Assembly: GCA_023105745.1 (NCBI GenBank)
Contig: JALGQZ010000001.1
Coordinates: 39,766,082 to 39,830,081 of the forward strand
Source: Austropuccinia psidii
Taxonomy: Eukaryota; Basidiomycota; Pucciniomycetes; Pucciniales; Sphaerophragmiaceae
DNA: 64,000 nt
Direction of reading: 5' to 3'
Made by a program: the position numbers and the translations under genes. Shown here piece by piece: positions 22,900 through 34,203 of the stretch (positions within the stretch are counted from its first letter, which is position 1; each line of letters opens with the position of its first letter). The notes beneath the pieces are model-generated. The model did no database searches and had not been told where the DNA came from. It worked only from the letters and a program-made list of their open reading frames with translations.

Positions 22900-24739
22900 T
22901 GTGAGCCTTAGAGGTAATTTCATATACCCAAAAGACCACAAATATAAAAAATAACATATTAATATAAATAAAATAAATTTATTTATATTATTAAAATAAA
23001 AATAAAAAAAATATAAATATAAAATTATATTAAAAATAAAAAATTAATTATAATTTAAAAATAAAATTACTTTAAATTTTGTAAATATAAAATTACATTT
23101 ATACTTGAAAAATTTAAGTAAATATGAAATTTTAACAAAATTGTGAAAAAATAAATAAATTTGGAAAAAAGTTAAATAAAATTTATTATAACTTTTTATC
23201 CAATAAATAAACATATAAATTTTATTTCACCATTGGATTCCTCATAAAAAATCAGGTGGGGTCACCTCTGAGTGAAATTTTTGTAACTCAACTCTAAATA
23301 AGCTTAAATTAAGTTTTTAGTATTTTCAATACAAAAGTTGAAAATCCTCAAAACCTTAATTTAATTCACACCACATGTGGTGTTAACCATCAATTTTTGT
23401 GTTAAAATTGAGGTGTTGTGTTTAGTTTAGAAGTTATGAGGAATTAAAGTATTTTCAATTGAATTCAATTGAAATGTCAAAATGTGCGCGTGTATTACAT
23501 AAGTGAACTTTGATTTACATATGAGGTGTCAATTATTACTGTATTGTACTGTACAATTGAATTGAATTACATGTGTAAATTATAAGTATAATACATGATG
23601 AGGAATTAAAGGAAAAATAAATTGGAAAGATTAAATTTGGGGGGGAAAAGGAACTCCAGCTCTAAGGGGGAGCTAGACCCCCAAAATCCTTGCTGACAGG
23701 CGTGGGATGTCAAAATTCACGCAAAAGTTCATCACTTTTGGCCTGGAATTGAGTTACAGGGTCTGTGGACTCAATTGATGATGAGGTTTTGATACCAACT
23801 GGGGTAGTTTTAGCTGTTGCCAAGAAGGTAAAACTACCCTTAAGATAAAACAATCATAATAAAAACAGTTTTAACTGGTTTCTACGTCTCTGACACACAT
23901 TCTGACGTGTTTTGAAGGCTCTAGGCCTGGTATTGCTATAGTAATGGCTGATTTAAGGGTCTAAAATGGCTAAAAATGGCTAAAAATGGCTTAAACCAGC
24001 CCTTTTTGGTCTAAACCAGGGTTCAATGATGCCATAATTGGCTTTTCTGTTGTCAGACTGTTTTTCACGACTGACAAGAGTAAATTTTACTTTTGGAGTA
24101 AGAGAATTGATGGCTATAAAAGAATGTCTTCTTTGCCCCACTTTTCTCTTCATGTTAGAATCTTTTCCTTTTATTAATTAGTTTAAAGCTGTTAAACCAA
24201 TCAATCAAAGATTCCAACCACCACTTTTAAATCATTTTAATCCTTTTAACCACGTGAAAAAATCATTATAATCATTGTTTGTAACTCTTATAATCATTTT
24301 TACCCCTGAACCACCCCAAAAGTGAATTAAAGCATCTTTCATCACTGTTAACTTTGTCACTTTGTTTCCAAATTCACTCTGGTCACTTTTGGGCGTGTTT
24401 TCTCTTTAATATTCTTTTTAAAGACTTTGTTCTTTAATTAATTGCTTGCAGTTCTTTGCTCAATTAATTCCAATTGAAATTGCTCTTGAAGAAATTTCTT
24501 TTGTAGCCTTAAAATATCTCTTGTAGAGTATTTTTTGGATAAATTTTTATTGTTGGTAAAACAATAAATTTTTATAATATTATTGTTTTATACTAATAAA
24601 GTTATAAACAATAAATTTGGCGTGTTTTCTCTTAAAAATAATATTTCATATCATTTTTAACTGAATTTTACCTTATACAAATTTTGAGGACAGGAAAAGT
24701 ACTTGATTTTTAATCAAAGTTTCATATCCACACCTTACA
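22900..24739 (+). repeat. Element B 3' LTR
   Basis: 1840 bp, near-identical to 14639-16478; ends CTTACA and is followed by the ATACT duplication. Confidence 0.95.
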
Positions 24740-25836
24740 ATACTGCTATTTGCAATTCTACGTAGAAATGAGGTAAAAACTTCAAAAATTCATTAAAAAT
24801 ACAATTCTTAATGAATCTTTCTGAAACTTTCAGGACCAATGAAGAACTGTATTATCTATGGTACAACCCAAAAGAATTACAGTTTTACTAGTAAAATTAA
24901 AAGTTTTTCTTACAGTCCATTTTTGACCATTCTACGTGAAACACTGAATATTCAAAAATTCACAGTAATTAAAACCTGTGATGAAATTGGCAATAACATT
25001 GATAAATTTGAGAAATCAATGATTATTTTGTAATAAAAGAAGATTTACTGTTGTTACTCCTTTTATTCTTAACCATATTGGGGTTAGTAGTCACGTAAAA
25101 GCTTCAATTAAGTAATTATGATAATCTTACGTGACAACAGATGATGCAATCCTTAATCCAAAAAGGTTTATTGTTTTCTCACTCACTGGTTTTTCAGTTT
25201 GCTCCATGGCACGCCTCTGTGAGCTGTTGTTGACTTAAAAGAAGCCTCTTCTTGCTGTTTTTTCCGTATCATCATCATCTTATCAATTTATTAAATCATT
25301 ATTACCAACAAGTAAGTATTAGTTAAAGCTATTCTTAAGTGTTTTAAATCTTTCAGAATCAACCAGAAAGACGTGAAATCATAGAATCCAACTATATATT
25401 GTTGTAATACTGTTATAAATCCTTTTGATCCCTTAAATCCACAATTCCACGTCAAATTTCTCTACTCTTACCTATCAAAAAGTTCTTTGGAGTATTAGTG
25501 AGTCATTTATTTTTAATTCTTAAAGTTTTTCTCTAGTAATAGTTTTCTTCAAGAATTATCTTTATAATTATTCTTGTAAAAGATAATTATATATTAAAAT
25601 AATTTTATTATTTTAATAAAGAAGTTTTTATTACTAAATTCTTCTTGTAATTGATTCTAGTAGACAATTACTGCTCACTGTTATAATCACTAGTAGTGTA
25701 TAACACGTGAAAGAAATGATTTTATAATTATTTAATTGTGGTTATAATAATTTTTTATTATTATATTTCATAAGAACAGACATAGTACTGTTGATTAATA
25801 GTAATATTATCATCAGTTTCATAGTCAAATCTTACA
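24740..25836 (+). repeat. Element C 5' LTR, second part
   Basis: Begins with the second copy of ATACT and then aligns without gaps to 33107-34198. It ends CTTACA at 25836. It contains a strong splice-donor-like AA|GTAAGT at 25310-25317, a candidate for joining to the accessory exon at 26225. Several ACGT cores (TACGTA, TTACGTGAC, CACGTG) stand out in otherwise CpG-poor DNA. Confidence 0.93.
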
Positions 25837-25856
25837 TTTGGGGGCCTGGCCGTGTT
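25837..25856 (+). promoter_or_regulatory. Primer-binding-like site, element C
   Basis: TTTGGGGGCCTGGCCGTG directly after the LTR; identical in F at 57357 and one dinucleotide different in B. Confidence 0.7.
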
Positions 25857-26224
25857 TTTTGAACCTTGTACCCTTAATTAATATATTTTTAAGCTCTAAA
25901 ATATATTAATTTAATATTTTTTTCTTTCATTTTAAAGTCAAAATAATTCTTATTTCTGAAATTGTTTTGGAAATCTTTTTCATTGAGGAATTTGGTTTAA
26001 TTTTATACTGTTTTACACATGGCTTTTTCACATCCAAAAACTTATAAAATTATTCTTTGAGTTACTCTGAATTAATTTTCATTCAAAATCTTAAATTTTA
26101 ATTTTTTTCTTTAAAGAGAATAATTTTTTTTTAATATTAAAAAATAATAAAATTTATAAAAAATCTTTTAAAAATATCTTAAAACACAAAAATAATTTCT
26201 TTTATCATATTTCTTCTCTTTAAG
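25857..26224 (+). other. Element C leader with conserved block
   Basis: Non-coding leader between the primer site and the accessory exon. 25981-26070 matches 57487-57575 of element F: ATTGAGG-ATTTGG, TACTGT-TTACAC-TGG, TTTTTCACATCC and TTCTTTGAGT-ACTCT in the same order. It ends in a pyrimidine tract and AG (26223-26224). A packaging signal or splice-control element is possible. Confidence 0.6.
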
Positions 26225-27117
26225 TGTCTTTAATCAAATACTGTGCAGCTGGTAACAGACTCAGTAAAAGATACATCAATAGTCCTGAATCTTCAGAAGC
26301 AGAATCTGAAGACAGTATTGAGGTGCAAATTGCTAAAAGAGGCACCTTATTTAATTCTGAAAAGAATAAATTACCACCAAAAGGTGTGTTTTTATCTTTA
26401 TTTTTACTCTTTATCCTTAAATTGACGTAAAAATGGTGCATACCAGAAATGGAAGCAACTATTCAGTCCAACCAGATGGATGTGGACAAGGAAGAGGCAA
26501 GACCAAATCCAGAAGTGCCAAGTCTTCCACAAGAAAGACACATTTGGAGGATGCCAGAGTTGCCCCCCATTCCCCAAGGTCTGTACCAACAGATTTTGAC
26601 GTGAATTCAGAGCCTGAACTGATTTATGGTAATATTTCCAGGGCTGAACCACTTTCAGGTGGCAGCAATAGAAATATATCAATGCCAGTACAAAAACTGG
26701 TTCAGAGCAGCCAAGGAAGAGGAGTGGGAAATCTGCCCAAGCCTTTGGCAGGGGGCCATGAACTCCTACTTACACATCAAGAGCTTTCTGGGTCAGGAGA
26801 AGACCATAGAACTCTTAGGAGGATGGAGCCCCCTGTCTTGCAAAGACAAGGTAAAAAAGATAAAGAATTGGTTGAAGAACCAAAGTCTTTTATCCATAGA
26901 CCAGAAAAAAGAGTTGGAAATGACTCCAGCTTTGGAGACAGAGGCACCAGTGGCGTCTACCAGCTCCAAACCAGCTCCAGAAGTGTCCAAGGACAAGCCC
27001 AAGGGACCTCAGAAGAAGCAGAAAGGTCCCAGGAACCATCAAGGCAAAGGAAAAGGCAAAGCCAATTGGCACAGACCCTACCCACAAGGGTACAGGATCC
27101 CCAAATTGGAGCCTTAA
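26225..27117 (+). pseudogene. Spliced accessory protein, element C (nonsense-truncated)
   Basis: Exons 26225-26383, 26447-26578 and 26642-27117. Intron 1 (26384-26446, GTGTGT...ACCAG, phase 1) contains the gag ATG; intron 2 (26579-26641, 63 nt, GTCTGT...TTTCCAG, phase 1) removes an in-frame TGA at about 26610. Joined exons give SNQMDVD in exon 2 and [13 protein letters not shown] at the exon 2/3 junction, aligning column by column with F ([13 protein letters not shown]) and B ([13 protein letters not shown]). The frame stops at TAA 27115, but beyond it the conserved C-terminal helix is still readable ([13 protein letters not shown], about 27125-27165) up to about 27210. The decayed element E has TCA at this place, so the stop is probably a later mutation. 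Function unknown. The start codon would come from an upstream exon. Confidence 0.65.
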
Positions 27118-29036
27118 GCTGTGGACAGTGTCTTCAATATGGCCAGAACTCTGATGGAATTCACAGCCAAGGAGCAGGAAAGGATGAACAGAAACTTTCC
27201 ACGCAAATAATTGGTGTACAAACTAGTATTCATGTAGAAATTGGGAAACTTGATAACAAGTTAACTAAAATTGCATCAGATATAGTTGAATTAAAGAAAA
27301 ATGACAAGAAATACATTGAATTACACCAAGTGACAAATGCCAAACTTGACTTAATTACCAATTCTTGCATAAGAATTGAAAACATGTGCCAAGTTCAACA
27401 TGAGGAAATGGAAGATCTTTTTAAAATGAATGATCAACTTAAGACTCTACAAGACCATGTCTTGAAGATAGTTGAGAACACCAATCAATTTGCTATACAT
27501 TTAGCAAAAAGTGACAGTGAAAGGCAAAAGTTGAAGAATGAGATAATTGCAAGTGTGGAACAAATTCATAAGAATCATGAACCACATATGCCAAGACATT
27601 CTACACCTTTAACTGAAGAAAAACTCTCTGTTAAAGAAAGTCTTACACCATTCTTGGGAGAAAATGCCTACTCTGCAAGAGATATTCCCAAAATAGAAGA
27701 ATGGCCAACATTCTCTGGTGAAGGAGAATACAACCATATTGAATTCATCAGGACTATTGATATGTTACAAGAAGACTTTAATATACCTGATGAAATAATA
27801 GTGGGAAAATTACACTGTTTGTTTACCAGAACTGCAAAGAAATGGTATTACAAAATGAGGATTGATCATGGTAAACATGACTGGTCTTGGTGGAAATCTG
27901 AAGTGATTACCAAATGGGCTAATAATTCTTGGGGGTTTAAAATGGAAAATGCTGTTGAAAGTGCCATTTTTAACTCAGAAAAAGACAAACCACTTACTTG
28001 GTTCTTCAAACAAAAAGACAGACTATCTGCTTTACACCCAGATATGTCTAACACTATGATTAATATGAAAATATTAAGAAAGTGTGGAGGAGAAATGGAA
28101 CATGCTATCAAAAGCAGATGTGTGGAACCTTGTTCAACAGAGGACTACATTAATGCTATGGAAGATATCATTACCAGGACAAGAATTGGTAAGACTTGGA
28201 TTAAAAACCCAATAGAGTCCAAAATAGTCTCAAAGATTCCTAGAGAAGAAAGAAGACCAGAAAGACCTGTCTTGAAGTTTCATAAATGTGGAAGTACTTC
28301 ACATTTAGCCAACACTTGTCCTAAGAAGACAAAGATCAATGAAGTTCAAGTCATTGAAGAAATTCAGTGTACTGAAGAGAAAGAGGAGTCTGATCAAGAT
28401 TCTGCAGTCTCTGAAGATACACCAGTGGAGGACTATCCCATTGAGAACATTTCAGCTTTCTTTGAGGTCACAGAAGTCCATACCCACTTGCCACAGTACA
28501 GTGAGGATTGCTGCAACCTGACCAATATCCAAGATGCCAGAATGTGTAAAACAAAACCTGCTAGAGGAAAGGGTTATACTGCTGGGGCATCCTGGATCAC
28601 ATCAGTTCTGATGAGTGATATTGAAGCCAAAGTAAATTTGGATACAGGGGCATTTTGCACTTGTGTGGGAAAAGATTATCTCCAAATTACACTTCCTGAA
28701 TGGAAAAACCATATATTACCAATAGAAGGTGTACAATTTAGTAGTGCCAGTAACAATATGTACCCCCTGGGCATATTGGACACTAATATTGTATTCCCAC
28801 ATCCAGCAGGAAGTGTAAGGATGAAAACTGAGATTGTAGTAATGGATAATTGCACATCTCAGCACATCATTCTTGGAAATGATTACTTAAATATTTATGG
28901 TATTGATATAAATAACCATAAGGACAGATATTTCACAATTGGAGATAACAAGAGACAAAAATTTGCTTTCTCCAATATGCCAAAACAGATATCTGTAGTA
29001 TCTTCTGTCAAGGTGCTTACAAAGATGAATTTGTGA
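26433..29036 (+). CDS. Gag and protease, element C
   Basis: 867 residues. The N-terminal ~230 residues overlap the accessory frame; a coiled-coil-like part follows (~265-400), then the capsid-like Gag domain (~430-590, [19 protein letters not shown]). The CCHC knuckle near residue 616 reads [14 protein letters not shown]: the first cysteine, present in B and F, is replaced by Phe (TTT at 28278-28280). The aspartic protease motif [11 protein letters not shown] is at ~736. In C the frame ends just before RT, and pol lies in the -1 frame with a 4-nt overlap; the alternative-frame residues just upstream (KDEF before VTNQLVEA) still align with B, which points to an indel. The start ATG lies in accessory intron 1. 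The protein forms the virus-like particle and processes the polyprotein in the family. Confidence 0.92.
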   Translation: MVHTRNGSNYSVQPDGCGQGRGKTKSRSAKSSTRKTHLEDARVAPHSPRSVPTDFDVNSEPELIYGNISRAEPLSGGSNRNISMPVQKLVQSSQGRGVGNLPKPLAGGHELLLTHQELSGSGEDHRTLRRMEPPVLQRQGKKDKELVEEPKSFIHRPEKRVGNDSSFGDRGTSGVYQLQTSSRSVQGQAQGTSEEAERSQEPSRQRKRQSQLAQTLPTRVQDPQIGALSCGQCLQYGQNSDGIHSQGAGKDEQKLSTQIIGVQTSIHVEIGKLDNKLTKIASDIVELKKNDKKYIELHQVTNAKLDLITNSCIRIENMCQVQHEEMEDLFKMNDQLKTLQDHVLKIVENTNQFAIHLAKSDSERQKLKNEIIASVEQIHKNHEPHMPRHSTPLTEEKLSVKESLTPFLGENAYSARDIPKIEEWPTFSGEGEYNHIEFIRTIDMLQEDFNIPDEIIVGKLHCLFTRTAKKWYYKMRIDHGKHDWSWWKSEVITKWANNSWGFKMENAVESAIFNSEKDKPLTWFFKQKDRLSALHPDMSNTMINMKILRKCGGEMEHAIKSRCVEPCSTEDYINAMEDIITRTRIGKTWIKNPIESKIVSKIPREERRPERPVLKFHKCGSTSHLANTCPKKTKINEVQVIEEIQCTEEKEESDQDSAVSEDTPVEDYPIENISAFFEVTEVHTHLPQYSEDCCNLTNIQDARMCKTKPARGKGYTAGASWITSVLMSDIEAKVNLDTGAFCTCVGKDYLQITLPEWKNHILPIEGVQFSSASNNMYPLGILDTNIVFPHPAGSVRMKTEIVVMDNCTSQHIILGNDYLNIYGIDINNHKDRYFTIGDNKRQKFAFSNMPKQISVVSSVKVLTKMNL

Positions 29037-32000
29037 CTAATCAGCTTGTTGAAGCACAAATTAATCAATCATTGTCACCAAAGATGAGGAATGAGCTTAT
29101 TAATGTGTTATACACATATAAAAATGCATTTGCCTCTGATAATGAACCATTAGGCGCTATAAGAGGACATGAAGTTGATATTACTCTTAATATTGACAGA
29201 CCATATCCTCCAGTACTTAGAAGACCAGCTTATCCAGCCAGTCCCAGAGCTAGAGAAGCCTTGGAAAAACATATCCAAGAGTTGATCCAACTTGGTGTGC
29301 TAAGGAAAGTAGGCCATAATGAGGAAGTTGAAGTGACAACACCTGTTATTATTGCATGGCATAATGATAAGTCAAGAATGGTTGGAGACTTCAGAGCATT
29401 GAATACCTACACAGTTCCAGATAGGTATCCAATACCTAGAATTCAAGAAACCTTGACTCAATTGTCTAAAGCCAAGTATATAACATCAATGGATGCATTG
29501 AAAGGCTTCCATCAAAATGTTTTGACGCCTAAAGCTAAGAAATTACTTAGAATTATCACTCACTGTGGTATTTTTGAGTATCTTAGAATGCCATTTGGCA
29601 TTAAAAATGCTCCATCCCATTATCAAAGGATGATGAACACCATCTTTCCTACAGAATTGTCTGAAGGATGGCTTATCATTTATATTGATGATATTATCAT
29701 ATGTTCTGATTCATGGTATTTGCACCTTGAAAGACTTGCAAGAGTACTTCATAAAGTTGCAGAAGTGAACATGAAAATTTCACTTAAGAAATGCAATTTT
29801 GGTTTTGAAGAACTCAAAGCATTAGGACATATTGTTTCTGGTTTAAGCTTGGGTATTGACAAAAACAAAGTAGCAGCAGTGTTACTTAAACCAATACCCC
29901 AGAATAAAAAAGAAATGATGTCTTTTCTTGGGTTTGCCAGTTACTATAGGCAACACCTGAAAGACTTTGCAATTCTAGCCAAGTCACTTTATAGAATCTG
30001 TGATCAACAGACTGTATTTGAGATGACACAAGAGAGAATTAAAGCTTATGAGAAGATAAGGAAAGCCCTTACAGAAGCACCTTTACTCCTCATGCCTGAC
30101 TGGAATATTCTCTTTAAGTTGTACATTGATGCATGTGGAGATGGATTAGGGGCAGCCCTACATCAAGTCCAAATTATTGATGACAAACCTACAGAAGGAC
30201 CAGTTTGTTATATCTCAAGACAAATCAAACCAACAGAAGCCAGATATGGTTCAAGCCAAATGGAGTGCTTATGTTTGGTATGGGCACTTGAGAAACTACA
30301 CTATTATCTTGATGGCAGTGTTTTTGAAGTGATAACTGACTGTAATGCCGTGAAATCACTTCTTAACATGAAAACTCCCAACAGACATATGTTGAGATGG
30401 CAAATAGCCATTCAAGAATACAAAGGAAACATGACTATAGTTCATAAAGCAGGAAACATTCACAAGAATGCTGATGGACTTAGTAGATGGGCTTTAGCCA
30501 ACACTCCTGATAACCCAGCTTATGTACCTTTGGAAGCTGAACCACAGATTCCCATTGAAGGAATTAACATAACTGATATTGGGACTGAATTCTTTGAAGA
30601 GGTCAGAGAATCTTATAAACAAGACAAGAATTGCCATATCTTGACTTCCTTATTGGATAAAGACTGCAAAGATACATCTTTAGTTAATGCACTTGATGAA
30701 TTTTGGAAAAATTCCTATTCTGAAGGAAGATTTCACTTGTTTGATGGAATCATTTACCACAGAACAAAACATTCTTGTGTTATGACATTGTGCAGTAGAT
30801 TACTTATCAATACCATTCTTCATGAATGTCATGATAGTATCTACTCTGGACACCTGTCAGAAGACAGAACACTTGAAAAAGTGAAGAATTGTGCATGGTG
30901 GCCATCTTGGAGAAAAGAAACCATTGAATATTGCCATACCTGTGACAGATGCCAAAAGGCAAACAGGAGTACAGGCAAGAAATTTGGACTTATGATCCAT
31001 ATTCAAGAACCAAAATCCCCATGGGAAGTTGTTCACATGGATTGGTTCACAGCACTTCCTCCAAGTGGTGACAAAAGTTATAATGCTTGTTTAGTCATTG
31101 CAGAAAGATATAGCAAAACTCCCATATTCTTACCATGTCATAAAGATGACACTGCTATGGATACAGATCTTCTTTTATGGAGTAGAGTTATTTCTCATAC
31201 AGGGTTATTTAAGAATATCATAAGTGACAGAGACCCCAAGTTCACATCTGCACTTTGGACCAATCTTCATAGATTGTTTGGGACTAAGTTATCATTCTCT
31301 ACAGCATATCACCCTCAAACAGATGGGCTAGCAGAGAGGATGATTCAAAATTTAGAAGACATGATCAGGAGATTTTGTGCTTATGGATTAGAATTCAAAG
31401 ACTCAGATGGCTTTACCCATGACTGGTGCACTCTGATACCTGCATTAGAATTGGCATACAAGACATCAGTCCATTCTTCCACAGGACAAACTCCTGCTAT
31501 GTTAGAAAAAGGATGGAATCCAAGACTCCCAGCAGACACACTGAGGAAAGACTTGATTGACATTCATCCTACAGCGTCCAGCTTCAAATTAATGCTTGAT
31601 AAAGTAAAACACCACGCAAAACAAAGTATGGATGATGCTTTTGATTATGCAAAACAGAAGTGGGACAAGAGTCATAAAGTACCAGACTTCAAAGTAGGGG
31701 ACTTAGTTCTAGTTTCAACCTTGAATTTTAATAATATCAAAGGCCCAAAGAAACTTAAAGATTCTTATGTAGGACCTTTTGTTATTGTTGCTTTACATGG
31801 AACCAATGCAGTTCAAGTGGAATTGAGTGGTGAATTAGAAAATAAACACTCCACATTTCCAGTCAGCTTGATAAAACCTTATCAACCAGCTGATAAAGAA
31901 TTGTTTCCTTTAAGAAACCCAACTTCTTTAACTGTACCACCTGTGGAACAGAATGAAGACAAAAAGATAAAGAAAGTCATTAAAGAAAGGAGACTTAGGG

Positions 32001-32134
32001 GTAAAAATCAAGGAGAATATCTAGTCAGATATAGAAATCCAGTACATGAAGATTAATGGATGGCAGAATCAGAAATACCTGACTCAGATAAACTCTTAAG
32101 AAGATTTAGACATGAAAGAAGGCCACAAGCCTGA
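29033..32134 (+). pseudogene. Pol (RT, RNase H, integrase), element C, nonsense in tail
   Basis: Open from 29033 to a TAA at 32054-32056, where B and F have a Glu codon (ED-E-W); the frame then continues [20 protein letters not shown] to a TGA at 32132. RT carries YIDD (~residue 217), RNase [16 protein letters not shown] (~365), integrase the HHCC region (~598-641), MDW, SDRD and ERM, and the GPF segment. The stop removes only the second half of the chromodomain-like tail (after GEYLVRY), so catalytic parts are intact. No proper ATG begins the frame; the GTG at 29033 is only the first usable triplet, and the protein would be made as a Gag-Pol fusion if the frame is bridged. Confidence 0.9.
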
Positions 32135-32236
32135 ATATGTCTATAAATGTGCTTTAAATTACTTTATCTGAGTAATGTAAAGAGGTTGGACCGTGGACAT
32201 TAAACCCCTTTGGGGCCTTATTCTTTTATCACTAAT

Positions 32237-32255
32237 AAAATTGTAGTACAATTTT
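32237..32255 (+). promoter_or_regulatory. 3' hairpin before polypurine tract, element C
   Basis: AAAATTGT-AGT-ACAATTTT is a perfect 8-bp stem with a 3-nt loop, about 8 nt before the polypurine tract. F has AGATTGT-GGT-ACAATCT at the same place, with a compensating A-T to G-C change. Confidence 0.65.
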
Positions 32256-32262
32256 ATTTTTT

Positions 32263-32274
32263 GGTGGGAGGGAA
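32263..32274 (+). promoter_or_regulatory. Polypurine tract, element C
   Basis: GGTGGGAGGGAA, directly against the 3' LTR. Confidence 0.8.
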
Positions 32275-34198
32275 TGTGAGCCTTGAGGTATATTTTACAT
32301 ACCCAAATAGGCCACAATTATCTTAAAAAGAAATTTTGTATTATGCATAACTCATAAGTCATGCATATATCCAAAATTCATCATTTTCAATTTCAGAAAA
32401 GATGAATAACTTTTTTTTGAGTAAGTAAATCCATGGATTTAAGACCAGATTTGGATTCTACACAAAAATTCACCTAGGGTAGCTCCATAGAGTGAATAAG
32501 CTCAAATTAACTCTTTGAGGTGGTAAAATGGAAAATACTTCAATACCACATCATCAATACCACATAAAAGATCCGTGAAAACTTTTGTTTTTCCTAATTT
32601 CACGCCAAAATAATGGGAAAGTGAGAAATCCCATGTTACATATACACTAAGAATAGTGTTATGCATGTTTTGAGCACTTAATATTATGGTATTCTTACAT
32701 GGACTTTTGGCACACCCATAGTGGATATCTCACTTTAAGCTTAAATTACTATTTTGACGTAAAAATTAGGCAAGGGGGACAAAAGACATCAAAGAGAGCC
32801 AGGGTACCCAACTTCTGAGGCCTCAGAGGCGTGGATTCATCCAGAGCATGGATTCATGGCTCATCTTGGCCCAATTGGTAAACTAAAACTCTTTGGGAAC
32901 TTGGTTACCAAGTTACACCTACTGTAATCATAAGAAAATAGCTAATAACCTGCTATTTTGACGTGCCAAGGAGGTAATAAGCTACTTAGGCTCCTGTAAC
33001 CACGTCAGTTCTTGATGACTTTCCATGACTAGGCCCTAAAAGAGTAATTAAAACCCTTTTGGGATCCATATTCATTGATTTACCTCATAGAAACCAGCAA
33101 AATACTGCTATTTGCAATTCTACGTAGAAATGAGGTAAAAACTTCAAAAATTCATTAAAAATACAATTCTTAATGAATCTTTCTGAAACTTTCAGGACCA
33201 ATGAAGAACTGTATTATCTATGGTACAACCAAAAATAATTACAGTTTTACTAGTAAAATTAAAAGTTTTTCTTACAGTCCATTTTTGACCATTCTACGTA
33301 AAACACTGAATCTTCAAAAATTCACAGTAATTAAAACCTGTGATGAAATTGGCAATAACATTGATAAATTTGAGAAATCAATGATTATTTTGGAATAAAA
33401 GAAGATTTACTGTTGTTACTCCTTTTATTCTTAACCATATTGGGGTTAGTAGTCACGTAAAAGCTTCAATTAAGTAATTATGATAATCTTACGTGACAAC
33501 AGATGATGCAATCATTAATCCAAAAAGGTTTATTTTTTTCTAACTCACTGGTTTTTCAGTTTGCTCCATGGCACGCCTCTGTGAGCTGTTGTTGACTTAA
33601 AAGAAGCCTCTTCTTGCTGTTTTTTCCGTATCATCATCATCTTATCAATTTATTAAATCATTATTACCAACAAGTAAGTATTAGTTAAAGCTATTCTTAA
33701 GTGTTTTAAATCTTTCAGAATCAACCAGAAAGACGTGAAATCATAGAATCCAACTATATATTGTTGTAATACTGTTATAAATCCTTTTGATCCCTTAAAT
33801 CCACAATTCCACGTCAAATTTCTCTACTATTACCTATCAATAAGTTCTTTGGAGTATTAGTGAGTCATTTATTTTTAATTCTTAAAGTTTTTCTCTAGTA
33901 ATAGTTTTCTTCAAGAATTATCTCTATAATTATTCTTGTAAAAGATAATTATATATTAAAATAATTTTAGTATTTTAATAAAGAAGTTTTTATTATTAAA
34001 TTCTTCTTGTAATTGATTCTAGTAGACAATTACTGCTCACTGTTATAATCACTAGTAGTGTATAACACGTGAAAGAAATAATTTTATAATTATTTAATTG
34101 TGGTTATAATAATTTTTTATTATTATATTTCATAAGAACAGACATAGTACTGTTGATTAATAGTAATATTATCATCAGTCTCATAGTCGAATCTTACA
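32275..34198 (+). repeat. Element C 3' LTR
   Basis: 1924 bp, TGTGAG...CTTACA, followed by the GGAAA duplication. It shows the uninterrupted target site of element B at 33102-33106. Confidence 0.95.
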
Positions 34199-34203
34199 GG
34201 AAA

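Larger units (their letters stand above)
14639..24739 (+). mobile_element. Complete young chromovirus 'element B' (Ty3/gypsy)
   Basis: 10,101-bp intact LTR retrotransposon inserted in the 5' LTR of element C. Flanks are the perfect 5-bp duplication ATACT (14634-14638 and 24740-24744); the undisturbed site can be read in the C 3' LTR at 33102-33106. Both LTRs are 1840 bp and differ, by eye, at only two positions (15927 A versus 24188 G region, and 16090 G versus 24351 A region, both approximate). It encodes one uninterrupted Gag-Pol of 1974 residues plus an overlapping spliced frame. This makes it the best candidate in the window for a recently active copy, apart from an odd protease motif (DPGA). 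Confidence 0.96.
13807..34198 (+). mobile_element. Complete chromovirus 'element C' (Ty3/gypsy), carrying nested element B
   Basis: Full-length LTR retrotransposon flanked by the perfect 5-bp duplication GGAAA (13802-13806 and 34199-34203). Parts: 5' LTR in two pieces (13807-14638 and 24745-25836, joined length 1924), leader, spliced accessory frame, gag-protease, pol, 3' hairpin, polypurine tract and 3' LTR (32275-34198, 1924 bp). Removing element B and one copy of its duplication leaves about 10.3 kb. The two LTRs differ at about 34 positions by eye (about 1.8%), so C is clearly older than B. Defects: pol out of frame with gag, a nonsense codon in the pol tail, a lost knuckle cysteine in gag and a nonsense codon in the accessory frame. 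LTR ends are TGTGAG...CTTACA. Confidence 0.95.

Noticed and set aside
24839..25033. 64-65 codon open frame in both element C LTRs (also 33201-33398)
   Set aside because: The ATG is not kept in the related E LTR. Preservation between the two C LTRs is explained by their shared origin, so there is no evidence of selection.
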